From NCBI GenBank assembly GCA_025200525.1, contig CM045762.1:188939154-189003153 (forward strand): a DNA stretch of 64,000 nt, given 5' to 3'. Every line of letters begins with the position of its first letter. Position 1 is the stretch's first letter. Below, piece by piece: positions 44,971-56,321 of the stretch. A model generated the notes under the pieces. That model saw only the letters and a list, made by a program, of their open reading frames with translations, was not told the DNA's origin and made no database searches. A program made the translations under genes and the position numbers. The stretch is from Camellia lanceoleosa (Eukaryota; Streptophyta; Magnoliopsida; Ericales; Theaceae).

Positions 44971-45980
44971 TTAAAAAAACACAGCATTCCTTGACTCTAT
45001 AATAGTGTTCACATTTATATTAGGTATTTTTGATTTATAAGTCAGAAACCGATATGCACTACTATTCTGAGCATAACCAATAAATACACAATCTACTGTT
45101 TTTGGTCCAATCTTAGTCTTTTTAGGAACAGGAACTTCAACTTTTGCCAAACACCCCCACACTTTCAAGTATTTGTAAGAAGGTGGTCGACCTTTCCACA
45201 ATTCATAAGGAATGCTTTTAGTTTTCTTGTGGGGTATTCTATTAAGAACATAATTTGCAGACAATATTGCTTCCCCCACAAGTTACGTAGTAGCTTTGAA
45301 CTTAGTAACATGGCATTCATCATTTCTTTTAGAGTTCTATTCTTCCTTTCAGCAATTCCATTTTGTTGTGGAGAATAAGAGGCTGTAGTTTGGTGAATAA
45401 TGCCATGTTGTGCACAAAATTCATTTAATGGTGCATCATATTCACCACCCCTATCACTTCTAACCATTTTAATGGTTTTACCAAGTTGATTTTCAACTTC
45501 TGTTTTGTAGAGTTTAAACATTTCTAAGGCTTCATCTTTACTTCTAAGTAAATAAACATAACAATATCTTGTGCAATCATCGATAAATATTATGAAATAC
45601 TTTTTGCCTCCTCTAGTTTGAATAAATTTTAGATCACATACATCAGTATGAATTAATTCTAGAGGTTCAGTTTTTCTTTCAACTGATTTAAATGGAGCCT
45701 TAGTTAGTTTTGCTTCTACACAAACTTCACATTTATGATTAGGATTAATTTCAAAATTTGGTGTATAATCCAAACCAATTAATCTACGCAAAGCATCATA
45801 ATTTACGTGACCTAATCTACCATGCCATAAATTCGACTCAAGAATATAAGCAAAAGATGTGTTATTCTTATTCATAGCAACTTTTGGTACAACTGACATT
45901 ACATTAAGTTTAAAGAGACCATCACTCATGTATCCCTTACCAACATACATACCACTCTTTGTTAATACAAACTTATCAGA
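44971..45980 (-). pseudogene. copia integrase, frameshifted
   Basis: The GAG-pre-integrase zinc region has [10 protein letters not shown]...CEVCVEAK (H, H, C, C). The core has [19 protein letters not shown] and [11 protein letters not shown] (D, D, E intact). A one-base loss in a G run near 45273-45278 moves the frame from 45950-45165 to 45279-44971, where [12 protein letters not shown] and GCLAKVEVP continue the protein. It would insert the cDNA into the host genome. One in-frame stop (45981-45983) separates it from gag-protease. Confidence 0.92.
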
Positions 45981-47247
45981 CTAAAAAACAAGCCTAAAAC
46001 CATTTTTACTTAACAAAGAACTAGAAACTAAATTCTTCCGGATGTCAGGTACATGCAGTACGTTGTTAAGGGTCAGTTCTTTTCCTGATGTCATCTTCAA
46101 GATCACTTTTCCTTGTCCAGCCACAGTAGAAGTAGAAGAATTTCCCATAAAAAGTTGTTCACCATTTGCAGCCTCATTGTAGGTAGTGAACATCTTCTTG
46201 TCCGCACATATGTGACGAGTTGCTCTAATGTCAACCCACCATTCTTTGGGATTTCCAACCAAGTTAGCCTCAGACACCACAGCAGTGAGGTTGATGTCAT
46301 TCACTCCGTCAGAGATGTAATGTAATTCTGTCACATTGGCTTGATTGGTGGTCTTCTTGTTTGTACTTCCATGATCCTTCTTAGGGCGGCGGCAGTCAGA
46401 AGCTCGATGTCCAGTCTTGCCACTGTTATAGCATTTTCCTTTGAACTTCTTGTTGCCATTGTTGTTGCCTTGTTTAGGACCACCTCCAGTAAACTTCCTC
46501 TTTTTGTTATGTGGTTTTTGAACTTGTTCAACCACATTAGCCTTGGACTCAATGGGATTTTTCCCATGCCTCTTGTCAGCCTTTCGGTTATCTTCCTCAA
46601 TTCTTAATCTTACAATTAACTCATCCATGGTCATTTCTTTGCGTTTATGTTTTAAATAATTTTTGAAATCTTTCCAAGCCGGTGGTAACTTTTCCACCAA
46701 AGCAGCGACTTGAAAAGATTCGCTAAGAGACATACCTTCTGAATGAATATCATGCAAAATTATCTGAAAATTTTGAACTTGAGATATTACCGTTTGGGAG
46801 TTGACCATTACAAAATCTAGAAATTTACCGACGACAAATTTCTTTGTGCCGGCATCCTCTGTCTTGTATTTCTTCTCCAAAGAATCCCACAATTCTTTTG
46901 CTGACTTCAGAGGACTGTATACATTATACAGCATGTTATCAAGGCCATTGAGGATGTAGTTTCTGCATAGGAAATCTGAATGTTACCAAGTATCTACAGC
47001 GGCAACAACTTGCTGATCACTTTCACCCTCTTTAAGTGCTGGAGCCTCTTCATGGAGAAACCGGGCCAAATTAAGAGTTGTAAGATAGAACAGCATCTTC
47101 TGCTGCCATCTCTTAAATTCAGTACCGTTAAATTTTTCCGATTTTTCCCCATAATTGATTGGTACATGAACATGGTTCTGAATAGGGACCGATGTTGGTG
47201 TAACAACAGAATACCTTGCAGATCACAGTTTAGGTTGTAGTAGCCAT
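45981..47247 (-). pseudogene. copia gag and protease
   Basis: The probable start is ATG at 47247, followed by a stop six codons later and a frameshift before 47206. The frame then runs with one stop (about 46982) and is open from 46934 to 45984. The gag domain has [16 protein letters not shown] and [15 protein letters not shown]. The zinc knuckle reads [14 protein letters not shown], its second Cys replaced by Ser. The protease region has [12 protein letters not shown] where the active site is normally D-S-G, so the catalytic triplet is lost. Three separate functional residues are therefore damaged in addition to the stops. Confidence 0.9.
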
Positions 47248-47584
47248 AATCTCTAATTACAAAAATCAGAAAAAATTAAAACACAAATTAATTTTCTAGT
47301 TACTAAAACCAGAAAATAAAATATAACACAAAATAATTTTATTTTCCTTGTTACTAAAACAGAAAAAATAAAATATCAAAATAATTTTCTGTAATACCAA
47401 ATAATATTCTGAAATTATTAATGACACCAGTATCGTACTACTAGTTGTTAAAGAAAAGAGACAGTATATTACTACTATCTGTCAAATAGCATAAATCACT
47501 ATTTGTTTTTTCAACCAGAATATTACTTTGAAAAACAGAAAATTAAATACAATGAAGATACCAAAAAGGAATCTATCTTAAGAT
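47248..47584 (-). other. copia 5' leader
   Basis: An AT-rich leader lies between the 5' LTR and gag. I could not identify a confident full-length primer-binding site. A TTTTTGGTATC segment (minus, about 47560-47570) only weakly resembles the usual tRNA-iMet site. Confidence 0.55.
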
Positions 47585-48813
47585 TGTTAGTCAATCTTCA
47601 CTGTATTTAAAAGATATTAATTCTATTGTGTACAAAACAACAATTAGAATTAAAGAAATAAGAAAAGGAGAGAATATGTTTGATTACAAAAATCAAACTC
47701 GAAATAAAAATAAATAAATAAATAACAGATTTTATTTTGTTACAAAAACAAAATTAAAATCTGATTAAATAAACAAATTAAAAACAAAATAAAATTAAAC
47801 AACTTACTTGATTAATTTCTTTGAATTACTTTTCTGATCAAGTCTAGTGTTTAACACTGTGTCCTTAAGACAGATTCGTCTTCTCCACGGTGCTTTCAGA
47901 ATTTGGACGTCTATCTCCCAAGATGAAATGATCTTACTACAAACAATAGCAACACTACAAATTGTTTGCCTTACGAACACACTAAGTGTTTACACTCTTT
48001 CTTTCAGAAATAAAATGCAGCAAGATGAAGAATAGAATTAGCAGAGGTGAAATACAAAATTTCTGAATGAATTACATCAAATGAGGGTGGTCCTATTTAT
48101 AGATGTGAAGGTGACTCTTGGTTCTGAATTGATCAGGTATGATACCTGTTGGTTTTGAATTTGAATCTGTTTATAATTCAAACAGATAGCAAAAAACGGG
48201 AAGGGCCCTGTTTGGGTGTGCGTTAATACCAAACTAGTTTATTTCGGGAAGGGCCCTGTTTGGATGAGCATTAAATCCAAACCAATTTAATTACATTTGA
48301 AAGGGAAGGGCCTGTTTAGATGAACAAAAATCCAAACCAGGTTTATTTGAATTAAATTCAAATATTTTTGGCCCAAAGATTAGTATTGGGCGAACAAGCC
48401 CAACCCATCTCACACCACGCCCAAGCCCGAGCCCAATGGGTCCAAATTCATTTTGCCCATAACCTCTCCCTCTAAAACACTTGGGTACCCCTTGGGGCAC
48501 ACCCCAAGTATCAAACCCATGCCTTATAAACCCTTTCAAAACCTCCCTCCAAATCAATGTGGGACAAGTCTTATTCAAACCTTTAATGAATTTCCACCAA
48601 AACTCCATTTCCATGGAGCATACTTTGGCTTCAATTTCCCATTCACTTGGTAATGGTTTTGAGCAACCAAATATACCACGTGAATCACAACGCGGCATAG
48701 AACGCGTTATCACTTTGACCCGTGTAAATCGATGCACGGAGCCCACCTAAAAATTAGACCAAACTTAGGAAAAAATTCTAATTTTACCCAGAATTTTATA
48801 ACCATTTCCGACA
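47585..48813 (-). repeat. copia 5' LTR (right, minus orientation)
   Basis: This 1229-bp LTR is collinear with 41350-42617. It lacks most of the G/C-rich stretch but has an extra GGGAAGGGCCCTGTTT-type repeat near 48245-48320. The element transcript would start here and run leftward. Confidence 0.93.
48094..48101 (-). promoter_or_regulatory. TATA box of copia 5' LTR
   Basis: TATAAATA on the minus strand (TATTTATA as written), in the same context as 1606-1613. Confidence 0.65.
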
Positions 48814-49055
48814 GAGAGAGAAAAGAATGGCATTTTTTATAAATTTGAAGTTGTGTAAGGGACATTTTCGTTTTCAAAATGACCTTACTCTTCACATAGG
48901 TTAGGCTAGTGATTCTCATATTCCGTTATATTAGACAGAAAAGCCAACAGTACATTTTAGTCCACAAATCATATGACAGTTATGTGGTGATTTCTAAATG
49001 TCAAGGGGCAAATCACATCCAGTCCAAACCTCAGCGAGTAAAGTGAAGTTTGCCT

Positions 49056-51953
49056 TTTTTATATTTTAACTAAAATCTCACTTTAACCTCTTTATTTTTA
49101 ACTATGATAATTAACTCTTACAATTTAGGTCAAGTCATAATGTTATCATCGTGTCTATTTATCGTTAATGATGTTGATTAGAATGGAAAGTAAAATAATC
49201 AAAGTAAAATTTTTTATAAAAATATAAAGATTAAAGTAAAAATTTAATAGAATTGTAAAAGTATTAATGAGACGAGAGAAATATTATGTAACAAGCTTCA
49301 TCGATTTTATTAATGACATATGGATGAAACTTGAAAGTGTGACAATGCTGTTGAGATTAAAGTATTAAGAATTAATTATTAAAAATTTAAAGGTGATACG
49401 TAAAATTGACTCAAAAGAAAAAATTAATGTTACATTTGGTAGAATTTTAGAATTATGATTTGATAATAGAGTTGTATTTTGAATTTATGAGTTTTAGAAT
49501 TATGATTGGAGTGTGAAAAATTTGCTTGATTATGAGTTTTGAATTGAGTTTGAATTAAGTGATGTAATATATGATATTTGATTCAAAAATTTATAACTCA
49601 TAATCCAACACACAACTCAAAATCTATTCAAAACTCATAAAAAATTTAAAAAAAATTCCCAAAATATTTGTTATTTAAAATATAAAAATAACAGGTGTCA
49701 AAAAAAAAATATGAAGACTGTTCCGATCAATCGGCCGGACATCTTGAAAATATCTAAAAAGATGACCGGACAGACATATTTTAAAAAGTGAATGTAGAAT
49801 TAATTTTTACAAATTATAAACAAACATCACATGCAAATCAAGAAACAAAGGGTTCGTTTGGTTTGAATCTCTGAAAAATTTTTCCAAAACTTTTAAACCA
49901 AACATATTTTTCAAACAAATCTCTCTCACACACATATCAAATCAATCACTTTTTTCAAAATTCTCCCTCAAAATTATTTTTCAAAACATCAAACATACCC
50001 AAAATTAAAGAGTGTTATTTTGCAAATCTCTTAGTATGACATGTATACCAATCAAAATTGAAGATCACACGTTCCGGACAATTATTGGTCCCAATTGTAG
50101 TGGTGGTGATGCTTTCCCTTCACGATAAGAAAATCCAATCACAACTCTACTTTCACACGTAAGTTTGAATTTGAATATCAGAATTGACTTCACCACTGTT
50201 TATTTGTAGTCCTAATGTGAGCATGTTTTGGCATAGTTTATTGTTTTTATATATATATTAAAAATTAAGAATTTTTAATGAAATGTTTGCTATACTTTTG
50301 TTTATAGTTTATGAAGAGTTAGTGTGTGAGGAAAAAACTACAACATTAGAATGGACAAGTGAATATGAGTTGTGTTAACGGTAATGAGCTATTATATGAC
50401 TCTTTGATGACTTACAATCACAAATAGTGAGTCTTTATTGGCTGAGGTGTTTAGTAGTCGAGAACAAATTTATGTTTAATCTAGTATCGTAGATTGTATT
50501 CTTACTATAGTGCATTAGTAGAACCTCTAATGATAGCATATCTTGATTTGAGAATTAAGTGATCATTTTATACCTTTTGAACTTACTAATGAGAGTATTA
50601 TGTACCACTTAACCATGTTACTTTGTCCTAGGTAGGATCAAGTCCCATGTACAATGATTTTTTTAGAAGTGATATGTATTATTTTACTAATTGTAGACTT
50701 GTATCTTGAACTTGATCCACGTATACTTGGTTCTGTCTATTCTAGCTATATGCTTGACCGAACACTTGACTATGAGTCATGTTCGACTTTCGTCCTCCTA
50801 GCTTGGCCAAGTCATGTAGTTTTGTAAAATTACCTCTTACAAGTAATTATTAAAAAGTTGATGAATTAATGTTTAACTTTTAAAATATTTTACTAACTAG
50901 ACTCCATATATTTGTGTATATATCTTGTGTAGGTAAAGTTTGATTTGCAAATAAGAGGGGATATAAGGCTACTTTATTTTGAGATAAAACTAAATATAAG
51001 ACCCTTTCATTTCACAAGAGTAAGATAATTTTGTCACAAAAAGAAAGGAACAACACATATCTGAAGATAAGAATTTAATCACAAAATGTTGAAATTATCC
51101 TTCTCAAAATAACTTATTCTATCCCGAGATAAGTTATCCCTTTCAAATTTTATCCTTCAATCAAACATAACTTTTTAAGGACAGCCAGCCCAACTTGCCA
51201 TTACTATCAATTTTGTTGAGAAGCATCTGTGATTGGGTTCTAGCTGTGCCTTGGTCCATCGAGATTTTTTTTTTTTTTTCAAATGGTCGGTTCATCGAGA
51301 GTATTCGAGTAATTCCTTCTCCAAAGCGGTCATTCACCGACATATATTTGGTGTAATTTTTTTATAAATTAAAGAACATAAGTTCAAAGGTTTTTTTTTT
51401 TTTTTTTTAAATTTATAAATAAAAATTATACTAAATAGTCTAATCTACTAAAAAAAAAAAATAGTTATAGACAATTTATATAAATTATCCTAGATAACCT
51501 CCATATAAAAAAAATAAGTTGATAAAATATAAGTAGAATCACAATCCGAGCACATGTACCTTAAAAAAATTAAAACATCCATAATTAATCATGTGATAAA
51601 GAAGATAAATGATTAAGAAAATACTATTTATCATGAAATTTTATTTCAAATAAGATGTGTAGTATAAATTTAAAATTAATAAAATATGAATCCTACATAA
51701 AATAATTAAGTATGTTAATAATGATCTTACTAAATAGGTAATATTATTATTATTAGTACCATTAATTTTTCTTAATAATCTTACTAAAATGACCCTTAAT
51801 TTTTCTTAATATATTCGTGGTGCAAAGTATCTCAACGGCCCAAAATGAGCTCCTCCTCACCGCAAATCCAAAGCATATTCTCCTCAAATCCTTATTGCCC
51901 TTTTTAACAAGCCATCCTTCAATCAACCATTTTAGAGAGAGAAACAGAGAGAA
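49056..51953. other. AT-rich intergenic DNA and upstream region of the DUF538 gene
   Basis: No gene is seen over about 2.9 kb. A hAT-like MITE candidate is listed at 49850-50000. A loosely self-complementary stretch built on GAATTTTAGAATTATGA and CATAATCCAACAC lies at 49434-49672. T and A homopolymers lie at 51264-51282 and 51389-51410. The last 150 bp before 51954 should hold the promoter and 5' UTR of the gene; AATATATTC at about 51808 is the nearest TATA-like word. Confidence 0.55.
49850..50000. mobile_element. short hAT-like MITE candidate
   Basis: The left end GGGTTCGTTTGGTTTGA and the reversed right end GGGTATGTTTGATGTTTTGA are similar. The roughly 150-bp interior is AT-rich. The flanking 8-mers do not match, so the call is tentative. 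Confidence 0.4.
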
Positions 51954-52379
51954 ATGGGTAGAGCCACAAAAGAGAAGAAAACAGCGAGAGCCGAAGTGTA
52001 CTACGGAGACGAAACATGCAGAGAAAAATCGACGATGTTGCTAACAGAGATGGGTTTGCCGAATTGGCTAATACCATTCGACGAAGACATAAAGGAATTC
52101 GGGTACGTGATCGAGACAGGGTTCGTATGGCTGAAACAGAGGAATCGGAGAGAATACAGGATAGAGGAAGTTGAAGGGAAGGTGGTTGTATATGACTCGG
52201 AAATCACAGCCTATGTTGAACCCAAGAAGATCAAGAAGCTAACTGGTGTGAAGACCAAAGAGCTTTTCGTTTGGATCACTTTGAGTGAAATTCTTGTGGA
52301 TGGCTCTACGGGGACTATCACCGTCAAGACTCCCAGTGGCCTCTCCAGGTCTTTTGCTCTCTCTGTTTCTGCTGCTTAA
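51954..52379 (+). CDS. DUF538 family protein (141 aa), intact
   Basis: An uninterrupted single-exon frame runs from ATG 51954 (AGAGAGAAATGGG context) to TAA. It carries the plant DUF538 (PF04398) signature: TMLLTEMGLPNWLIPF at residues about 23-38, ETGFVWLKQ at about 54-62, VVVYDSEITAYVEPKKIKKLTGVKTKELFVW in the middle (key residues Y, GV-K-KEL), then SEILVDG and a Ser-rich C-terminus. The length of 141 is normal for the short, cytosolic-type members. There is no signal peptide, as the start is charged (GRATKEKKTARAE). The biochemical role of DUF538 is not settled; the fold is linked to lipid-binding BPI-like proteins. It is the only intact host-type gene here. Confidence 0.93.
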   Translation: MGRATKEKKTARAEVYYGDETCREKSTMLLTEMGLPNWLIPFDEDIKEFGYVIETGFVWLKQRNRREYRIEEVEGKVVVYDSEITAYVEPKKIKKLTGVKTKELFVWITLSEILVDGSTGTITVKTPSGLSRSFALSVSAA

Positions 52380-53344
52380 AATATATCATGTGGATGAATT
52401 TCATCCCTCTTTTTTTTTTAATGGAAAATAATTTACAACCAGATTTTTTGTACAATTTTTTCTATTTTTTTTTTTTAGAATGATGGTTGTGCATCAAAAT
52501 TGTGGGTATTTTAATTTATTTACAATGAAAGAAAAATTTATTTAGAATGATGTGACAATAGCGTTTATGAAATTATAAAAAGAAAAAGAAAATATTATTT
52601 GTCATGAAAAAATTTTGTTATCAGAATGATGTGGATGTGGCGATGAATTATAAGTCCCGGTGCAATCACGTTATTCTGGATACAAACTGTGTTTGAAAGA
52701 TTACAAGAGGGTACATCATTCTATATAAGAAATTTGTTTGTATATTATTTCTCTAAATTTGTACAGAAAAAATTAGAAATTATCAAGTAATTTAGGAAGA
52801 TTAACCTGGTGGTGTGCCCGGTTACATGCGTTCAAGTATTTGCTTTGTTTCTACTTTTCTTTGAAAAATAGAGACTCTCTTTATAATTGGGAGGGCACAT
52901 GATCAAGTAGTATTTCGAAAACACCAAATAATTTCTTGCTTATGTATATAAGGCTTACTAAATTTAGAAAATAGTAATGGGTCTCACTACTATTTTCTAG
53001 ATATGGTATATGGCATTTACTTTAAAAAGAAAAAAAAAAAAATTTTGAAATTCATCCGGTGATATATCAAAGCAGCTGTGGAAATGGATGCCCCGAAGGA
53101 AACAGTTTCCAGATGATGGGTAAGACACTCAAACTAAGCTTCTTTGGCTGAGAAAAACAATCAAAATTCATTGTAAATTTGTAATTAATCACTCAGCTAC
53201 CAAGAATTTCAATGATTTACATTAGCATAAACCAATACAATTTTTTTAGAACAATGATTTATATGGACCTACTGTATGTTATAAAAACAACCCCGTTACA
53301 GGGCCCGAAAGAGCAACGGCTCGAATGGTTTCCCGTGCGAAATT
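52380..53344. other. downstream region of the DUF538 gene, no gene
   Basis: This holds the 3' UTR and AT-rich spacer. AATGAAAG near 52524 is a possible polyadenylation word. I see nothing else coding. Confidence 0.5.
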
Positions 53345-53600
53345 TTGATGCACGTGAGTGATGAAGAAGAAGAAGAAGAAGAAACAGGAAGGAGCCATGG
53401 TTTTGAGAAGGAAGAAGAAGAAGAAGAGAAGGAGGAAGAAGAAGAAGAAGAAGACGGAGAAGGAGAGGAAGAACTAGAAGAAGAAGAACTGAAGGGGCCA
53501 ACAAAATCGAGCTGGAGGCGAAGGCGGAGGCAGGGTGGAGGCGGGGTTGCGATGCGACGATCGGCCGACGAGCTGCGATGAGCATCGAGCTGCGACGACG
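53345..53600 (+). repeat. GAA/GAG low-complexity tract
   Basis: Runs of GAAGAAGAA and GGAGAAGGAG at 53365-53520 are followed by a G/C-rich part with GGAGGCGGGG and CGACGAGCTGCGA words to about 53615. A pure Glu-rich frame (plus) and Ser/Leu-rich frames (minus) cross it. I treat these as products of the repeat, although a decayed coding origin cannot be excluded. Confidence 0.7.
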
Positions 53601-55688
53601 ACGAGCTGCGACGACTCTCTCTCGCCTCTCGCCTCTGTTTCTCTCTCTCGCCTCTGTTTCTCTTTCCTGTGTTCAAAACGAAGAAGAAGAAAAAAAAAGA
53701 AAGAAAATGAAGGAAAAAAAAAAATATGAAACCCAAAACGACGTCGTTTTGGATTTCGAGCCAAATTTAAGCTGTTAATTTTGGGCCCTCAAACAATTTT
53801 CGTTATAAAAATAAGAGACACATGGAATATATGTGCTCTAATTATTGCCATTATTCAGCATTTCACCTTAAAAGGACTATATCAACTTTTCATGTATATT
53901 CATGTAATAAAAATTATATAGATATATGTATATATATATATATATATGTAGAACTCAATATAGTTAAAAATAACATGATTTATTGGTGATATATAACAGC
54001 CATCTTTTTCAAAATATAAAGGGAATTTTTTTTTTAAAACTTGGTGCTACAAAAATGTTGTTATTTGCTCCCATCAGATTTCTCTAGACCTCTACCTTCT
54101 TTAGACTAAGTCCTCGTTTGATTTTCTCATTGGAGCTAAAAAAACACAAAATAACAAAATAAACTACATAAGCTAATAAGACAGAATATTACTTTTTATC
54201 CATAATCATTATATTTTTTCTCTCACAAAAGTTAAAAAAGTCCCAAAATAAAAACCAAACAAGACTAAAAAAACCAGGCTAAAAAAGTCTCAACACAAAA
54301 AAATTGACTATATTAACCAATGCCAAATGACCCATAAATTTTGAATTTTTTTTCTTTGGACCCCATCTTAATCCCAATAATTCTACTATCATTCCTTACA
54401 CACTAACCTTAGCTCTCATCTTTACCTTTGGTTGTCACTGTGCCTCATTTAACAACCCCCCTCACGACAACTCCCATTCCACCCTTCATCTACTAGCACC
54501 TTCCCTTCTCCATCCCTATTGTCCCTCAACCCCTACAGTCTCCACTGTTACTATCGCTACCCTCCACAGCCCCCATTTGTCGTGATCCTTATCCCGTGAC
54601 CCTTGCAAACTTTGCCATGCAAAAAGAGAAGGGAATGAAAGGATGGGTTGAGAAAAGGAGAGTTGGTAGAGTTAGGGATGGAGGAGAGTAGCTATTGGCC
54701 GGAGTTCATGGGTTGGGATTAGGGTTAAAAAGGTTCAAGAGGTTAGGGATGAAAGTAACAAAAAATTCTACCCGCATAGAGAACCAAATATATAAGCTGT
54801 GTATCTGGCAGACGATCGGTTAGAGCTTGTCAATTGCAGTTGTCATAGTGTCGATCGCAGTTGTCATTTTAGCCAAAATTTGTCAACTGCGACTGTTATG
54901 GTGTCTTCCGATCGTCCGACCAGTCATTCGGTAAAATAATTTTTATATTTGATCCTCTGTGTGCACGTTGCTGATGGAAGTAAAGATGAAATTTTATGAT
55001 AGGCTAAAATAATAGTAATAATTTGGAAGGAGTTCAAAAAGAAAGGTGTAAGTTGAAAAGGTAAAAGGCAAATGGCCAAACTGGTACCCAATTGGTACCC
55101 AATAATTTTTCGCCAAACTGATCTATTTCATGAATGGAATAGATGTATCTATTTTATGATTAATAGTAATAAAGATTCACAATAATAAGTTTTTATTTTA
55201 AATTTGAAAAAAGTTAAAAGAAATGGGCTAAGAAATTATGCACTCTAAAAGGATAAAAATTAATTTTATTAGGATTAACTTTTTATAAGTATATTTTTTG
55301 TCAATAAATTGTTATTATTATTATTTAACTAGCTCTTAAAAAACTCTTAAATATCGTGAAGTGGGATCCACTTTGTTTTTCACCAAACCGTACACGTAAT
55401 CTCCATTTACCCATTTGGTTGGAGTCTAAAATTGATTGAGTGAAACTCTGGCTTATTTTGGCAATACAATTAAAAATTATTTTTTTGACTTTCATTTTTT
55501 TATTTTTTAAGATTATATCACTTTTTTTAATTTTTTTACATTCTTTTTTTTGAAAAAGTTCATAAAAAAATAAAAAATTAAACTTTTAACCTACTTGTCA
55601 AAACAGACATATGTGATAATGCCACTTGTTATTATTGCACTTATTAACTAATATATCTACTAATGGGTCAAATTTAAAACCTTACCAT
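53601..55688. other. intergenic DNA, no gene
   Basis: Features are TCTCTCGCCTCTGTTTC duplicated at about 53622-53660, a TA run at 53920-53948 and a MITE-like piece at 54110-54265. A patch at 54790-54925 has three loose copies of TTGTCAATTGCAGTTGTCAT-like sequence around GATCG words. A C-rich patch lies at 54360-54600. No reading frame looks conserved. Confidence 0.5.
54110..54265. mobile_element. hAT-like MITE candidate
   Basis: GTCCTCGTTTGATTTT on the left and, reversed, GTCTTGTTTGGTTTTTATT on the right form imperfect inverted ends of an AT-rich 156-bp segment. No target duplication was confirmed. Confidence 0.4.
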
Positions 55689-56091
55689 CAGGGATGGAAT
55701 TAGAAATTTATTTGCAGGGGACCAAGATATGAATAAATTTTTTTTATCTGAATTGATATAATCTTTTAATTCAAAAAATAAATTAAAATTTGATATTAAA
55801 TTAATACGTAAAAAATAAAACAATGATGTATAAAAGCAAAGTCATGTATAAATAATTCTTTATACAAATCAACTCAATCATTTATCAAAATGGAACTCGA
55901 CGTTCTTTCATATCTTGAAAGTCTTCAATGATTGACTTTGCGGTAAATTTTTTGACAATTTCCTTTTCAATGTACACAAGTAAAGAGTCTGTAAGAAATT
56001 TATTTTCCATTTTGTTACAATTAAAATAAATTTCATATAAACTTAAAATTGAAAATTTAGATTGAACATATAAATTATGTACCAGTCTCAA
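55689..56091 (-). pseudogene. hAT-superfamily remnant: terminus plus transposase C-terminal fragment
   Basis: CAGGGATGGAATTAG at 55689 matches the terminal sequence typical of a large plant hAT group (CAGGGGCGGAGCTAG type). About 200 bp inward, the minus-strand frame 56091-55885 encodes KMENKFLTDSLLVYIEKEI, then a short acidic stretch and IIEDFQDMKERRVPF. This strongly recalls the C-terminal end of plant hAT/zinc-finger MYM-type-1-like transposases (FLND.LV.YIEK.IF...I...FQ.MK.RR). The rest of the gene is not visible. It may be cut off by the gypsy element starting at 56322 or be lost. Confidence 0.62.
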
Positions 56092-56321
56092 AATTCATTT
56101 TAATTTTGAATTTATAACACTTAATTTGAATAAAATTAAATTTGTCCAAATATGATTAAAAAAAAAAAAAAAACCTAGCAATTGAAATCTCATGTCTTAA
56201 TTCATGAATTTTTTCTTAATATATAAAATTAAAAAAATTGTAATTGTATCAACACGACATTGGAAAAAAACATAATAAAAATATTACAAATTAAAAATAG
56301 CAATAAAAGAGAATATGAATC
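56092..56321. other. AT-rich spacer before the right-hand gypsy element
   Basis: No coding signal. It may be interior hAT sequence or an intron of it. The last 5 bp, GAATC (56317-56321), would be the target duplication of the gypsy element. Confidence 0.4.

Larger units (their letters stand above)
41350..48813 (-). mobile_element. complete Ty1/copia retrotransposon
   Basis: Both LTRs (TG...CA) are present. A perfect 5-bp duplication GAGAG lies at 41345-41349 and 48814-48818. The interior order on the minus strand is gag, protease, integrase, RT, RNase H (copia order). The purine tract ATGTGGGGGAT (minus) adjoins the left LTR. In their alignable first 330 bp the two LTRs differ at about six positions, so the insertion is fairly recent. 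The coding part nonetheless has one or two frameshifts and at least seven stops, so this copy was probably defective at insertion or helped by another copy. It is the same family as 1-2114. Confidence 0.95.
40390..49055. mobile_element. MULE-type element split by a copia insertion
   Basis: The outer ends are inverted repeats of about 115 bp. The left end GGGCAAATTTTACTTTAC pairs with the reversed right end AGGCAAACTTCACTTTAC, and further in both contain AAATCACCACATAA and ATGATTTGTRGACT. The flanking 9-mers are TTTTGATAT (40381-40389) and TTTTTATAT (49056-49064), 8 of 9 matching. Without the 7.46-kb copia element and its duplicated GAGAG, the unit is about 1.2 kb and has no transposase. The parts outside the copia are 40390-41349 and 48814-49055. 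Confidence 0.8.

Noticed and set aside
53345..53778. Glu-rich and Ser/Leu-rich frames on both strands
   Set aside because: They come from a GAA/GAG repeat. Open frames on both strands are expected there.
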